A stretch of DNA of 64,000 nucleotides, from positions 94,992 to 158,991 of the forward strand of contig JAOPYI010000122.1 of the NCBI GenBank assembly GCA_025964675.1. Reading direction: 5' to 3'. The notes below the pieces were generated by a model. The model had not been told where the DNA came from. It saw only the letters and a list, made by a program, of their open reading frames with translations, and searched no databases. Shown piece by piece: positions 43,570 through 52,527 of this stretch (position 1 is the first letter of the stretch; each line of letters starts with the position of its first letter). The DNA comes from Sphaerisporangium sp. (GTDB lineage Bacteria > Actinomycetota > Actinomycetes > Streptosporangiales > Streptosporangiaceae). The position numbers were made by a program, and so were the translations under genes.

Positions 43570-44829
43570 TCAGGTGAGGGAGTCGTAGGCGGCTTCGGCC
43601 AGGTGATAGGCGCGGAGGCTGCCTGCGACCTTGGCCAACCTGTTCATGGTGTAGCTCAACGCCAGACCATGCCGCACGTCCCCTAGCCCGAGGGAACCGC
43701 CGAACCCCGCGTGGCCGAAGGCCGTCTCGGCACCCTTGGGCGGAGTGAGATAGGTCAGCGCGGGGCGCATGTAGCCCAGGCCGAAGGAACTGTCGACGAT
43801 CATCACCCGGTCGGGGCCTCGGACCCGGCGCCGCATGGCGTCGTCCAGGGTCTCCGGCTTGATGATGTCGCCCGCGATCAGGTCGCGGTAGAACCCGGCC
43901 AGGCCGCGCGCGGTGGTCACGATGCCCATGGCAGGCCAGCCCGCCCGCAGGATCACCGGATGGTTGGCACCGCCCTTCAGCTTGTTGGCGTTGGGGTTGG
44001 CCATGGCGCGGTTCATGAGGCTGTCCGGGTCGAGCGAGGCTTTCGCCATCTCGTACAGCAGGTCACCCGGCCCCTGCCCAGGCGGGCCGCCGGCCGGCCG
44101 CGCGCCCGGCCCGCCGTCACCGCCCGTCCCGCCGTGTGCCGCGCCATCGCCGGCCGTCGTGTCACCCGCCGCGCCGTCTCGGGGCGTGGTGCGATCACCG
44201 GCGGACAGGCGGGCGGCGCGGGCCGCGACGTCGTCGGGGGCTCCCAGCCACAACTCGAGCCCACGCGGCCCTGCGATCTCTTCGGCCACCATCGCGCCCA
44301 CGCTCCTGCCCGTGACGCGGCGGATCACCTCGCCCACCAGGAAGCCGTACGTGAGGGCGTGGTAGCCGTGGGCGGTGCCCGGCTCCCAGACCGGGGCCTG
44401 GCCCGCGAGACGATCGGCGATGGCGGCCTGGTCCTCGAACTCCTCGACCGGGACTTCGTGCTCGAAGGCCGGAAGCCCGGCCTGGTGGGTGAGCAGGTGC
44501 TCGACCGTGACCCTCTCCTTGCCGTTCGCCGCGAACTCGGGCCACACCTCCGCGACGGGCCCTCGGACGTCGACCAGCCCACGCTCGGCCAGCATGAGCA
44601 GCGCGGTGGCCGTGACGGCCTTGGTGCACGAGTACGCGAGCGCCGGGGTGTCCCGCTCCCACAGGCGTCCGGTGTGCCGGTCGGCAACGCCGTCCCACAG
44701 GTCCACAACCGGCTCACCGTCGAGGTAGACGGCGAAGGCGGCACCCAGCTCCTCGCCTCCGGCGAACTGGCTTTCGAAGACCTCGCGGACCCGGGCGAAC
44801 CGGGGGTCGCAGTCGCCGTGAGCGGTCAT
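43570..44829 (-). CDS. Serine beta-lactamase-like hydrolase/esterase (EstB type)
   Basis: This 419-residue class C beta-lactamase-fold esterase has the nucleophile motif SCTK (Ser67, Lys70), GYHALTYGFLVGE supplying Tyr156, and the C-terminal GFGGSLGLGDVRHGLALSYT. A Gly/Pro/Asp-rich insertion of about 50 residues (around 213-262) interrupts the fold and is probably disordered. No signal peptide is visible, so it is likely an intracellular esterase. A CGGAGGTCC site precedes the ATG; the DUF302 gene follows after 27 bp. Confidence 0.92.
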   Translation of the reverse strand: MTAHGDCDPRFARVREVFESQFAGGEELGAAFAVYLDGEPVVDLWDGVADRHTGRLWERDTPALAYSCTKAVTATALLMLAERGLVDVRGPVAEVWPEFAANGKERVTVEHLLTHQAGLPAFEHEVPVEEFEDQAAIADRLAGQAPVWEPGTAHGYHALTYGFLVGEVIRRVTGRSVGAMVAEEIAGPRGLELWLGAPDDVAARAARLSAGDRTTPRDGAAGDTTAGDGAAHGGTGGDGGPGARPAGGPPGQGPGDLLYEMAKASLDPDSLMNRAMANPNANKLKGGANHPVILRAGWPAMGIVTTARGLAGFYRDLIAGDIIKPETLDDAMRRRVRGPDRVMIVDSSFGLGYMRPALTYLTPPKGAETAFGHAGFGGSLGLGDVRHGLALSYTMNRLAKVAGSLRAYHLAEAAYDSLT

Positions 44830-45194
44830 TACGGACCTCCGCTTGAAGGGCAGCGTTGCCTGGGTCCCGAGCCTAACAATTCGGAGACGGTCCGGCTCAG
44901 AGCCTCATCGAGCCGGCCGCCACCGTCCTCGGTCATCGACGTCCATCGGCGGTCAGGCCATCCGTGCGCCCGGCGCAACCATCGGTCCGAGCCCACCGGC
45001 ACGACCTGGCCAGCCAAGCGAACATTTGCTTGATTTGGCGGAATACCGGCCAACACCTTGACATATGCTGAACCGGCATACCTTCCGTAATCGAATCGTC
45101 ACTTTAATGATCTACCAATGCCGTGACAACAGGCGTATCCGGTGAGACCTTCGTCTGGGGACACGGGAGCATCAGCACCTCCGAGGGGAAGACG
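44830..45194. promoter_or_regulatory. Divergent region with inverted repeats, esterase / kinase
   Basis: This 365-bp region contains CAAGCGAA-CA-TTTGCTTG (45015-45032, one mismatch), a TetR-like operator. It also has a TTGACA hexamer at 45058-45063 next to TATGC/GCATA arms (45064-45080). The TTGACA could be a -35 for the kinase gene, but no good -10 at 17 bp was found. Confidence 0.45.
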
Positions 45195-47549
45195 ATGGAC
45201 GCCTGGTCTGTCCCGGGATACCGGGAAGAACGCGTGCTCGGCTCCGGCGGAAGCGGCCGGGTGGTCCTGGCCACCTACAGCGGCACCGGCGCCCACGTGG
45301 CGATCAAGTACCTGAGCGACGACCTGAGATCCGACCCGTACTTCCTCGCCGCGTTCCGCGAAGAGGCCCGCACCATGGTCGAGATCACCGATCCGAACAT
45401 CGTGCGTTTCTATGAGTACGTCGAGAGCCCCCTCGGGGCTGCCATCGTCATGGAGCTCGTGGACGGCGTCCCGCTCCGCACGATCCTCCGCGAGCACGGC
45501 TCCACGAGCCCCGAGGCCGCGCTGGTCGTGCTGAAGGGCTCGCTTCTCGGGCTGTCGGCCGCGCACGCCGGCGGCATCGTCCACCGTGACTACAAGCCGG
45601 AGAACGTCCTCGTCCAGGCCGACGGGTTCAGCAAGCTGGCCGACTTCGGCATCGCGACCCCGACCGGCCAGCGTGGCCTGCCCTCGGGCACCCCGCCGTA
45701 CATGGCCCCCGAGCAGTGGAACGGCGCCCCCGCCAGCCCCGCCACCGACGTCTACGCCGCGACGTGCGTCTTCTTCGAGTGCCTGGCCGGGCACAGGCCG
45801 TACAACGCGGACCACGTCGCCGCCCTCATGCACCTGCACCAGACGGCGGCGATCCCGGCGGACGCCGTGCCGGGCTCTGTGCGCGCTCTGGTGACCCGCG
45901 GCCTCGCCAAGAACCCCGCCGACCGCCCCTCGACGGCGCTCGCGTTCGTCGGCGAGCTGGAGACCGCGGCGCTTGGGGCGTACGGGCCGGAGTGGGAGCA
46001 GCGCGGCCGCCGCCACCTCGCCGAATTGGCCGCCCTGCTCGCGCTGTTCTTCCCTCTGGCCGAGCCCGAGCCGCAGGCGAGCACCAGTCTGGCGCAGACC
46101 GTGCTGCGCGCCCCCGTACGCAACGGCTCCCGCGTGCTGATCGGGGCCGGCATCCTGGTGGTCGGCGCGGTGATCGCGGTGCTCGCCGCCAACCGCCACG
46201 ACACCACCGTTCGCGACGTCGCCCTGACGACGTCCCCCAAGCCGACGGTACGGGCGGTCGTGGAGCCGCCCGGTGACGGCCCGGCGAAGGCGCTGTCGAA
46301 GAAGCCGGTGACGACGCCGGTGAAGACGCCCAGCCGGGATCCGGCGGTGACAACGTCGCCGAAGCCGTCCTCTGCCCTCCCCCCGGCTACAGCTTCCCCC
46401 GCGAGCACGCCGAAGACCACGACGGGGACGACGTCCAAGCCGACGCCGACACCCACTCCGACCCCGACCCCCAAACCGACGCCGACACCGACGCCCACCC
46501 CGCTCTCGGTGCGCGACCTGTCCGTCGTCGCGTTCGACGGGCGGACCGCCACGGTGCGGGTACGGACCTCGACACCGGAGAAGGTGACCCTCACCGTGCG
46601 CTTCGCCGAGGGATCCTCCCCGTCCGGCCTCACCTCGGGCGGGCCGAAGACCTTCGTGCTCGCGGGCGCCACCTCCTACACCCAGGCGTCCGACGGAGGA
46701 TTCGCCGCGCCGGCCTGCGGCAGGACCGTCTACCGGCAGGTGACCGTGTCGACCGCGCCCAAGGCGGAGGGCGGGTCCAAGAGCAAGGTCGTCTCGGTGC
46801 GGGGCGGCCCGTGCCCGCCGCCCTCGGTCGACAGCGTCTCGGTCGACTGGAACGGGCGCGCCGCGCGGATCGCCGTACGGGCCGGTGGCCCAGGGGTGGT
46901 GCGCCTGGCCGCGGAGTTCACGCGCAGGGAGGGGGAGGGTTCCGCGAAGGTCGTGGACCGCGCGAGCCGCACCCTGTCCGGTGACACCAGGTACAGCCTC
47001 ACGGTGCCGGGCGACCTCGGCGACGTCGCGTGCGGCACGACCGCCTTCTTCGGGGTGAGGGTCACCACGCAGCTTCCCGCCGCGAACGGCACACAGTTCA
47101 AGGAGGTCAGGGTAGCCGGGCCGAAGTGCGCTCCCCCGACGGTCTCGGTCACATCGTGGAACGGCGGCACGCTGATGGTCCGGGTGCGGAACGCGACGGC
47201 CGACCCGGTCACACTGTCGGCCGCCTTCGAGCAGACGATCAGCGTCGGCGAGCGTACCGTGACCCGCACCGCCGCACGCCAGGCGTCCCTTTCGGGGGAC
47301 TCGGTGTACGACCGGACGTTCACGGTGAGGTTCGCGACTCCGCAGTGCGGATATCTGGACGTCAGAAGGGTCACGGTGAACGTCAGCTCCAACCTGGGCA
47401 CCGCGAGCGACTCGGCGACATCCAGCCGCAGAGGCGAGCCCTGCGCCGAGCCGACCCCGCAGCCGACCAAGGAGCCGAGCCAGCCCCCGAGCCAGCCCCC
47501 GAGCCAGGAGCCGACCGTCTCGCCGGACGACGGCCCCACTCTCACCTGA
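45195..47549 (+). CDS. Transmembrane Ser/Thr protein kinase with repeated ectodomain
   Basis: The 784-residue protein starts at ATG 45195 behind GAGGGGAAG. The kinase domain (about 8-270) has the glycine loop GSGGSGRV, Lys38 in VAIKYL, HRDYKPENVLVQ (His130-Asp132) and DFGIATP at 150. A TM helix near 314-334 (VLIGAGILVVGAVIAVLAAN) precedes a Thr/Pro linker (PTPTPTPTPKPTPTPTPT). Outside the cell lie three beta-type modules, each with a cysteine pair. A Pro/Ser/Gln tail closes the protein. The plan is that of PknB-like receptor kinases, but no PASTA domains are present. Confidence 0.94.
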   Translation: MDAWSVPGYREERVLGSGGSGRVVLATYSGTGAHVAIKYLSDDLRSDPYFLAAFREEARTMVEITDPNIVRFYEYVESPLGAAIVMELVDGVPLRTILREHGSTSPEAALVVLKGSLLGLSAAHAGGIVHRDYKPENVLVQADGFSKLADFGIATPTGQRGLPSGTPPYMAPEQWNGAPASPATDVYAATCVFFECLAGHRPYNADHVAALMHLHQTAAIPADAVPGSVRALVTRGLAKNPADRPSTALAFVGELETAALGAYGPEWEQRGRRHLAELAALLALFFPLAEPEPQASTSLAQTVLRAPVRNGSRVLIGAGILVVGAVIAVLAANRHDTTVRDVALTTSPKPTVRAVVEPPGDGPAKALSKKPVTTPVKTPSRDPAVTTSPKPSSALPPATASPASTPKTTTGTTSKPTPTPTPTPTPKPTPTPTPTPLSVRDLSVVAFDGRTATVRVRTSTPEKVTLTVRFAEGSSPSGLTSGGPKTFVLAGATSYTQASDGGFAAPACGRTVYRQVTVSTAPKAEGGSKSKVVSVRGGPCPPPSVDSVSVDWNGRAARIAVRAGGPGVVRLAAEFTRREGEGSAKVVDRASRTLSGDTRYSLTVPGDLGDVACGTTAFFGVRVTTQLPAANGTQFKEVRVAGPKCAPPTVSVTSWNGGTLMVRVRNATADPVTLSAAFEQTISVGERTVTRTAARQASLSGDSVYDRTFTVRFATPQCGYLDVRRVTVNVSSNLGTASDSATSSRRGEPCAEPTPQPTKEPSQPPSQPPSQEPTVSPDDGPTLT

Positions 47550-47722
47550 CCGGCCACAGACGACCCCGTGCGCCGCGAGCCGTAGGCGTTCGGCCTGGGA
47601 CGACCTGCCGGGAGCGTGCGCGCGCTCGGGTGGGTCGCGGATTGCGCACGTGAGCGGGTGTGCGCGGGCATGCCGGTACGGCTAACTTTCGATCAGGACG
47701 ATCTACTCCCGTGGAGGCCAGC

Positions 47723-48076
47723 GTGAGCGCGCACGCCCAGAAGCTCGGCAACGTTCTGATCCCCGTGAGCGACCTGGACAAGGCCGTGACCTTCTATTCA
47801 GAGGTCCTCGGCCTGACGGTGAAGTTCCGGGACGGCGACCGCTTCGCCGCCCTGGACGGCGGAGGTGTCACGATCGCCCTCGCCGCCTCGGAGGAGCAGG
47901 TGGCTGGGCCGGTCACCGCGCCTTCGTACAAGGTCGGCGACGTCGCCGAGGCCGTACGGGACCTGACGGCGGCGGGCGCCGAGGTGCTCAGCGGCCCCGA
48001 GACCGGCCCGCACGAGGTCAGGGCCGTGCTCCGCGACCCCTCGGGCAATGTCTTCATCCTGTACTCAGCCCTCTGA
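47723..48076 (+). CDS. VOC superfamily (glyoxalase-like) protein
   Basis: This 117-residue protein starts at GTG 47723, seven bases after GGAGG. It has LGNVLIPVSDLDKAVTFYSE, VLGLTVKFRDGDRFAALDGG and VRAVLRDPSGNVFILYSAL, one betaalphabetabetabeta pair as in glyoxalase/bleomycin-resistance proteins. The metal ligand pattern is incomplete, so activity is uncertain. It converges on the HATPase gene. Confidence 0.9.
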   Translation: MSAHAQKLGNVLIPVSDLDKAVTFYSEVLGLTVKFRDGDRFAALDGGGVTIALAASEEQVAGPVTAPSYKVGDVAEAVRDLTAAGAEVLSGPETGPHEVRAVLRDPSGNVFILYSAL

Positions 48077-48091
48077 GCCGACCGGCGCGGG

Positions 48092-48652
48092 TCACTGGCC
48101 GACGGCGGCCTGCCAGCCGGCGCGTGTACGGACCGACCTCGGCCACACGTTGCCGGACGACGGGGGCCGCGCGGTACCCGGCGACGGAGCGCGGGCGGTC
48201 TCGGACGACGGCGGCCTGGCGGTCTCCGACGGGGGGCGTGCGGCTTCGGACGGGTGCCGGGCGCACGTGAACCAGATGGTCTTGCCCGCTCCGGCCGGGA
48301 CGGGCTCGACGCCCCATCTCTCGGTGAGCGCGGCGACGATCCGAAGGCCGCGCCCGTGCTCCAGTTCCGTTCCGGCCGTACAGAACCTCGGCCAACCGGC
48401 GCCCCCGTCGGTCACGGAGCCGGTCACGGTTCCCTCGCCCGCGGTGAGAACGACACGGATGGGGGGCCCGCCGTGAATGATGGCGTTCCCGAGCAGTTCG
48501 GTCACGACGACCACCACGTCGTCGATCAGGTCGGGCAGTCTCCACTCGGCGAGCGCCTCCCGGACCATCGCGCGGCACTTCGCCATGACGCTGGGGTCTG
48601 CGGGCAGCTCCCAGCGGGCCTCACGGGGGCTGGATGGGATGCTGGTCATCAC
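48092..48652 (-). CDS. HATPase_c anti-sigma-factor-like protein with repeat tail
   Basis: Residues 1 to about 125 form a GHKL ATPase of the RsbW/SpoIIAB type: VVVVVTELLGNAIIHGG (N box), VTDGGAGWPRF (G1 box) and GRGLRIVAALTERWG. Such proteins bind sigma factors or act in phosphorelays of actinomycete development. The tail carries repeats of SETARPPS (about 135-165), probably disordered. A second ATG follows the first directly behind GAGGGAG. It opposes the VOC gene and diverges from the HTH regulator. Confidence 0.9.
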   Translation of the reverse strand: MMTSIPSSPREARWELPADPSVMAKCRAMVREALAEWRLPDLIDDVVVVVTELLGNAIIHGGPPIRVVLTAGEGTVTGSVTDGGAGWPRFCTAGTELEHGRGLRIVAALTERWGVEPVPAGAGKTIWFTCARHPSEAARPPSETARPPSSETARAPSPGTARPPSSGNVWPRSVRTRAGWQAAVGQ

Positions 48653-48952
48653 GAATCTCCCTCGGCCTGCGCTCTCAGCGGCGCGTCGGCCTCGTGACGG
48701 CCCCCGTACCCGATCAAGCGGATCCGGGTAACGGGGCGGACCTTTACCTTCCGGTGGGCGGCATCGGCGTCAACAGGCGCTCTGACGGGGTGTGTCTGTA
48801 GCCCTGGGCGCCGGATCCCGCGTCTGGGCGGCCGATCGTGACAGAAACCGGTTGCCTGGTCGCCGATTCCTGGCAACCGTGCGTAGTCAATTGATTGCTT
48901 TGGCTACTCTCGGTGTCGGCAATACGCATCCACGGGGGTCGGAGGGTACGCG
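48653..48952. promoter_or_regulatory. Divergent region upstream of HTH regulator
   Basis: 300 bp between divergent starts. An A/T-rich stretch near 48880-48905 (GTAGTCAATTGATTGCTTTGG) is the most likely promoter zone. No strong inverted repeat is visible. Confidence 0.4.
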
Positions 48953-50548
48953 ATGCCACGTAAGCCACGCAGTCTCAAAGAGGAGATGGACCGACTTACC
49001 ACCGAGCTTCGGGAGAAGGGCTCGACATGGACAGAGATCGCCCATGAGTACAAGCGGCGCTACCGGCTCAACGCCCGGCAGGCGTTCCGCGAGGCACATC
49101 GCCACACCCAGGACCGTGTGGTCGACGAGTGGAAGGCGCTGTGGCCCTCAGAGCCGTTCAGCGTCCGCAAGCTCGGCTCATGGGAGGCCTGGCCCGGCAT
49201 CACCGGCAATGAACCTCCGGTGGCGGGTCTCAACCGCCTCGCGCGCATCTACGGCTGCCGTGCGTGCGACCTGGTCGACGGGGAGGACCACACGGCCAGC
49301 GACCAGAACGCGAATGTCCCCCGGAGACGGGATATCCCGCCTCCGCATAGCACCGTTAGCCTCACATTTACTGACATTAAGGGCATTTTGCCCCCTCAAC
49401 GGCTCCCCGGGGCGATGTCTCAAGGAGAACTGCATGATCGGGAGTTCGAGCAGCTCGTCCACGCCTTCACGGATTGGGCAACGCAGATGAATCGACGTGA
49501 CGTTCTCGCCCTGATCGGAGCGGCCGCCACCTCGGCCTACGCGTCGCCGCTACTCGAACGGTTCAACGCCGACGACTCCGAGCGCCTGGCGATGGCGGCG
49601 GCCAGCCCGAGCAGGGTGGACGACGTGACCATCGGCCACATCGAGGCGGTGCTACGGCACTGCATGCGCCAGGAGGACTCCCTCGGCCCCCAGGCGACGG
49701 TGGCGACCGTGCTCGCCCAGCAGAATCTGGTCGTCTCCCTGCTGGCGGCCGGGGTGCAGGAGCAGATGCGTTCCAAGCTGCTGTCGCTGCTCGCCGACAT
49801 CCGCCGCTGCACCGCGTGGATGATGTTCAACCTGAACGACTTCCGGGGCGCCGACTACCACTATGCGCAGGCCCGGAACGCCGCTCACCAGGCCGACGAC
49901 GACGCGATGTGCAGCATGGTGCTGGCCAACTGGAGCCAGCTCGCCACCTGGCGAGGCGACCCGCGCCTCGGGGTCGAGCACGCGCTCGGCGCGCTGGCCT
50001 GGGGCCAGCGGGCGGGCAGCAAGCTGCTGACCGCCTACGCCTGCGACGTCGGCGCCCGCGCGTACGCCGCCGTGGTCAGGCGATCCGCCAAGGGCGAGCG
50101 CCGCAAGGACCACACGCGCTGCTTCCGGTCCGTGGACCAGGCCCAGCGGGAGCTCCACGGAGCCGACGCGGGCGATCCGGGCGCCCGGCTCGTCCCCTTC
50201 TACGGGGAAGGCCAGTATCTCTCCACCAAGACGGGCTGCCTGCTCGACACCGGTGACCCGGCCCAGGCACTCCAGGTGGCCGCCACCGCGGCGGCGGGCA
50301 TCGACCCGGCCTTCGTCCGCAACGTCGCTTACATCAAGTTGAAGACGGCGCAGGCACACCTTCACCTGCGCGACATCGAGGAGGCGTGCGAGGAGCTCGG
50401 CGAGGCGGCGCGCCTGGCGGAGCACAACACCTCACCACGCCTGGCCCGGTCGGTTGTGGAGACGCGCGAGAAGCTCAGCCCGTGGCACCGCACCCGCAGC
50501 GTGGCCGCGCTGGACGAGCGGCTGCAGGGCTCCGGCCTCATCGCCTGA
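48953..50548 (+). CDS. HTH regulator with TPR-like C-terminal region
   Basis: The 531-residue protein has an atypical N-terminal helical DNA-binding region (EEMDRLTTELREKGSTWTEI; NARQAFREAHRHTQDRVVDE) and a segment NRLARIYGCRACDLVDGEDH like XRE-family regulators. Then comes a linker with NRRDVLALIGAAATSA, and a long helical repeat region of TPR type. Such regulators are numerous in filamentous actinomycetes. It overlaps the convergent mannosyltransferase gene by 11 bp. Ligand and targets are unknown. Confidence 0.8.
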   Translation: MPRKPRSLKEEMDRLTTELREKGSTWTEIAHEYKRRYRLNARQAFREAHRHTQDRVVDEWKALWPSEPFSVRKLGSWEAWPGITGNEPPVAGLNRLARIYGCRACDLVDGEDHTASDQNANVPRRRDIPPPHSTVSLTFTDIKGILPPQRLPGAMSQGELHDREFEQLVHAFTDWATQMNRRDVLALIGAAATSAYASPLLERFNADDSERLAMAAASPSRVDDVTIGHIEAVLRHCMRQEDSLGPQATVATVLAQQNLVVSLLAAGVQEQMRSKLLSLLADIRRCTAWMMFNLNDFRGADYHYAQARNAAHQADDDAMCSMVLANWSQLATWRGDPRLGVEHALGALAWGQRAGSKLLTAYACDVGARAYAAVVRRSAKGERRKDHTRCFRSVDQAQRELHGADAGDPGARLVPFYGEGQYLSTKTGCLLDTGDPAQALQVAATAAAGIDPAFVRNVAYIKLKTAQAHLHLRDIEEACEELGEAARLAEHNTSPRLARSVVETREKLSPWHRTRSVAALDERLQGSGLIA

Positions 50549-52037
50549 CCGGCCTCGCGAGGGCGCCCGCGAAGCTCAGCACGATGACGCAGACGATGAT
50601 GAGATCGGCCGCCAGTGGAGCGACCCACGGGCGGTAGATCTCGGAGATCCACTGGGTCATCGCGGTCGGCTGGAAGCCAGAGGCGCCGGGCAGGTAGATG
50701 AGGCTCGTCACGATCCCCCGGGCGATCAGCAGCCCGTCGAGGCGGCCTGCCGGCATCAGGGCCAGCAGGGAGAACAGCAAGGCGTCGTACCAGGGGTGCT
50801 GCACCGGCGAGGTGAGCAGCCAGCACAGGCACCACGCCAGCGCCGGGCGTGCCGCGAGCACGCCGGGTGGCGCGGGTGGAAGCCGCCAGCACAGCAGGAG
50901 GCCGATCAGGAAGGCCGCGCCGAGGGCCAGCTGCCCCTCCAGCGTGGACCACTCCACTCCTAGGCCGAACGCGTCGGTGATCACACGCCAGGGGTCCGCC
51001 AGCGAGTGGGAGCCGATCTTGCCGGCCAGGTTGTCGAAGGCCTCCGGGCCCTGCGTCGCATACGCCCCGACCAAGGCCGCGAACACGCCCATCAGCATCG
51101 CCGGCAACGTGGCGGCCGACCGGCGGGCGGCCCAGGCCAGACCCGCCCCGGCGAGGATGAACGGCGCCTTGACGGCGGCTGCCGCGCCGAGCAGCGCCCC
51201 GGCCGCCAGCCCCGCGGCCACGCCGCCCCGGCGCAGGGCGAGGAGGGCCGCGACGAGGAAGACCACCCCGAGGCCGTCGACGTGACCGCCCAGCACCACC
51301 TGCCACAGCATGAGCGGGTTGAGGCTCCACAGCAGGTGGACGCGGACCCGCCGCTCGCGGTCCGGCCCTGCCAGCCGGTCCAGGATGAGCGCGGACAGCA
51401 GGAACGCCAGCCCGGTGATGAGCTTCAGGACGAACACCGTGCCCGCCATCGAGTCACCGCCGAGCCGCGACGCGGCCATCTGTGCCCAGGTGGCCAGCGG
51501 CCCGTAGACCGAGGGCGCGTGTCGCCACGCCAGGGGAGCCAGCTCACCCACCGGGTCCGCTATCCCGTGCAGCCACGCCGGGGTCATGACGTACGGGTCG
51601 TGCCCTAGCGCGGCGATGCGCCCGTAGACCGCGTAGTTGAGCACGTCCGTCGACCCGGCGGGCGGGACGAGCGTGAGGGCGACGACGGCGACCAGAGTGC
51701 CGGCGAGCAGGATGCCTCGCGCGGGCAGCCACCCACGGCGCAGCGCGTACAGCCCGGCGCCCACACCGAGGCCGCCGGCGATGACGGCTGCCCAGGCGAG
51801 CTGGGTCACCAGGAGGCCGGAGGGCGCTACCCGGAACGACCAGGGCGGAGCCCCGCCGCCGAGGTCCGGCACCGCCGCGGAGGGCCCGAGGAGGGCGATG
51901 GCAAGCATGACGGCGATGGCGAGGCCCATCGTGGCCAGCCCCAAGTACCCGGCGACGTTCGCGCGCCGGAGCGGCGCGCCGACACGCGGCCCGCCCGTCA
52001 TCGGAAGACTTGAGACAGCTCGAACCGACGTGGCCAC
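50538..52037 (-). CDS. Polyprenol-phosphate mannose-dependent alpha-1,6-mannosyltransferase, MptA/B-like
   Basis: This GT-C integral membrane enzyme of about 499 residues has twelve or so hydrophobic helices. It carries the MptA/B landmarks GSTDVLNYAVYGRIAALGHD and PYVMTP-type periplasmic loop with acidic residues, SVYGPLATW, and HPWYDALLFSLLALMPAG. In mycobacteria these enzymes extend lipomannan; in non-mycolate actinomycetes the acceptor is less clear. The GTG at 52037 follows GGAGG with an 8-nt spacer; TTG 52052 and ATG 52001 are alternatives. Confidence 0.85.
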   Translation of the reverse strand: MATSVRAVSSLPMTGGPRVGAPLRRANVAGYLGLATMGLAIAVMLAIALLGPSAAVPDLGGGAPPWSFRVAPSGLLVTQLAWAAVIAGGLGVGAGLYALRRGWLPARGILLAGTLVAVVALTLVPPAGSTDVLNYAVYGRIAALGHDPYVMTPAWLHGIADPVGELAPLAWRHAPSVYGPLATWAQMAASRLGGDSMAGTVFVLKLITGLAFLLSALILDRLAGPDRERRVRVHLLWSLNPLMLWQVVLGGHVDGLGVVFLVAALLALRRGGVAAGLAAGALLGAAAAVKAPFILAGAGLAWAARRSAATLPAMLMGVFAALVGAYATQGPEAFDNLAGKIGSHSLADPWRVITDAFGLGVEWSTLEGQLALGAAFLIGLLLCWRLPPAPPGVLAARPALAWCLCWLLTSPVQHPWYDALLFSLLALMPAGRLDGLLIARGIVTSLIYLPGASGFQPTAMTQWISEIYRPWVAPLAADLIIVCVIVLSFAGALARPVRR

Positions 52038-52052
52038 GGGCCAAACCTCCAA

Positions 52053-52527
52053 GGGGGACTACCACGATGGTCGCGCCCTCGCGGTAGCAAGACCGCGAAC
52101 CGGCACCATGGCCGGAGCTGCCCCATGATCGGCTCCTACTGAGATACGACCGGATCGCTGATCTCACGGTAAAAGCAGCCGGGTCATCGGCAGCTTGGCG
52201 CTGCATTAACGTGATGCTTACCTTAAGCGAGGATCGTCCCCATGATGACCTATCGTGTTGATGGTCCATGACGCGCGGAATGACCGGTATCATCGGTGGC
52301 GCCACACTTCCACCCCCGGAAATATTGCCTTTCCGGGCATTAAGCATGGAACACAAACCTTGTCGCACGGTTAACGCCAGATTTCGCACCTTGTCGCGCT
52401 CAGGGTGCCACGCGCCTCGTTTCGGGCCGGCCCACGACGTACGACAGGGCGGTTTCCGAGGCGTTTGTCCGGCGCGCGGTTGTCGTTATCAAGCCGAAAG
52501 ATAAATAGGCGTATTTTTCCAAATTCT
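52053..52527. other. 475-bp intergenic region with hairpin and short direct repeat
   Basis: CCCGGAAA/TTTCCGGG form a hairpin at 52315-52337 (7-nt loop), and CCTTGTCGC occurs twice (near 52353 and 52390). The region is less GC-rich than its flanks and must hold the promoter of the mannosyltransferase gene and the end of the MprF-like transcript. Short open frames here lack ribosome sites and do not look coding. Confidence 0.45.

Noticed and set aside
52268..52504. Possible 78-codon gene in the region upstream of the mannosyltransferase
   Set aside because: No ribosome site, no codon bias and overlap with a hairpin; it looks like non-coding sequence.
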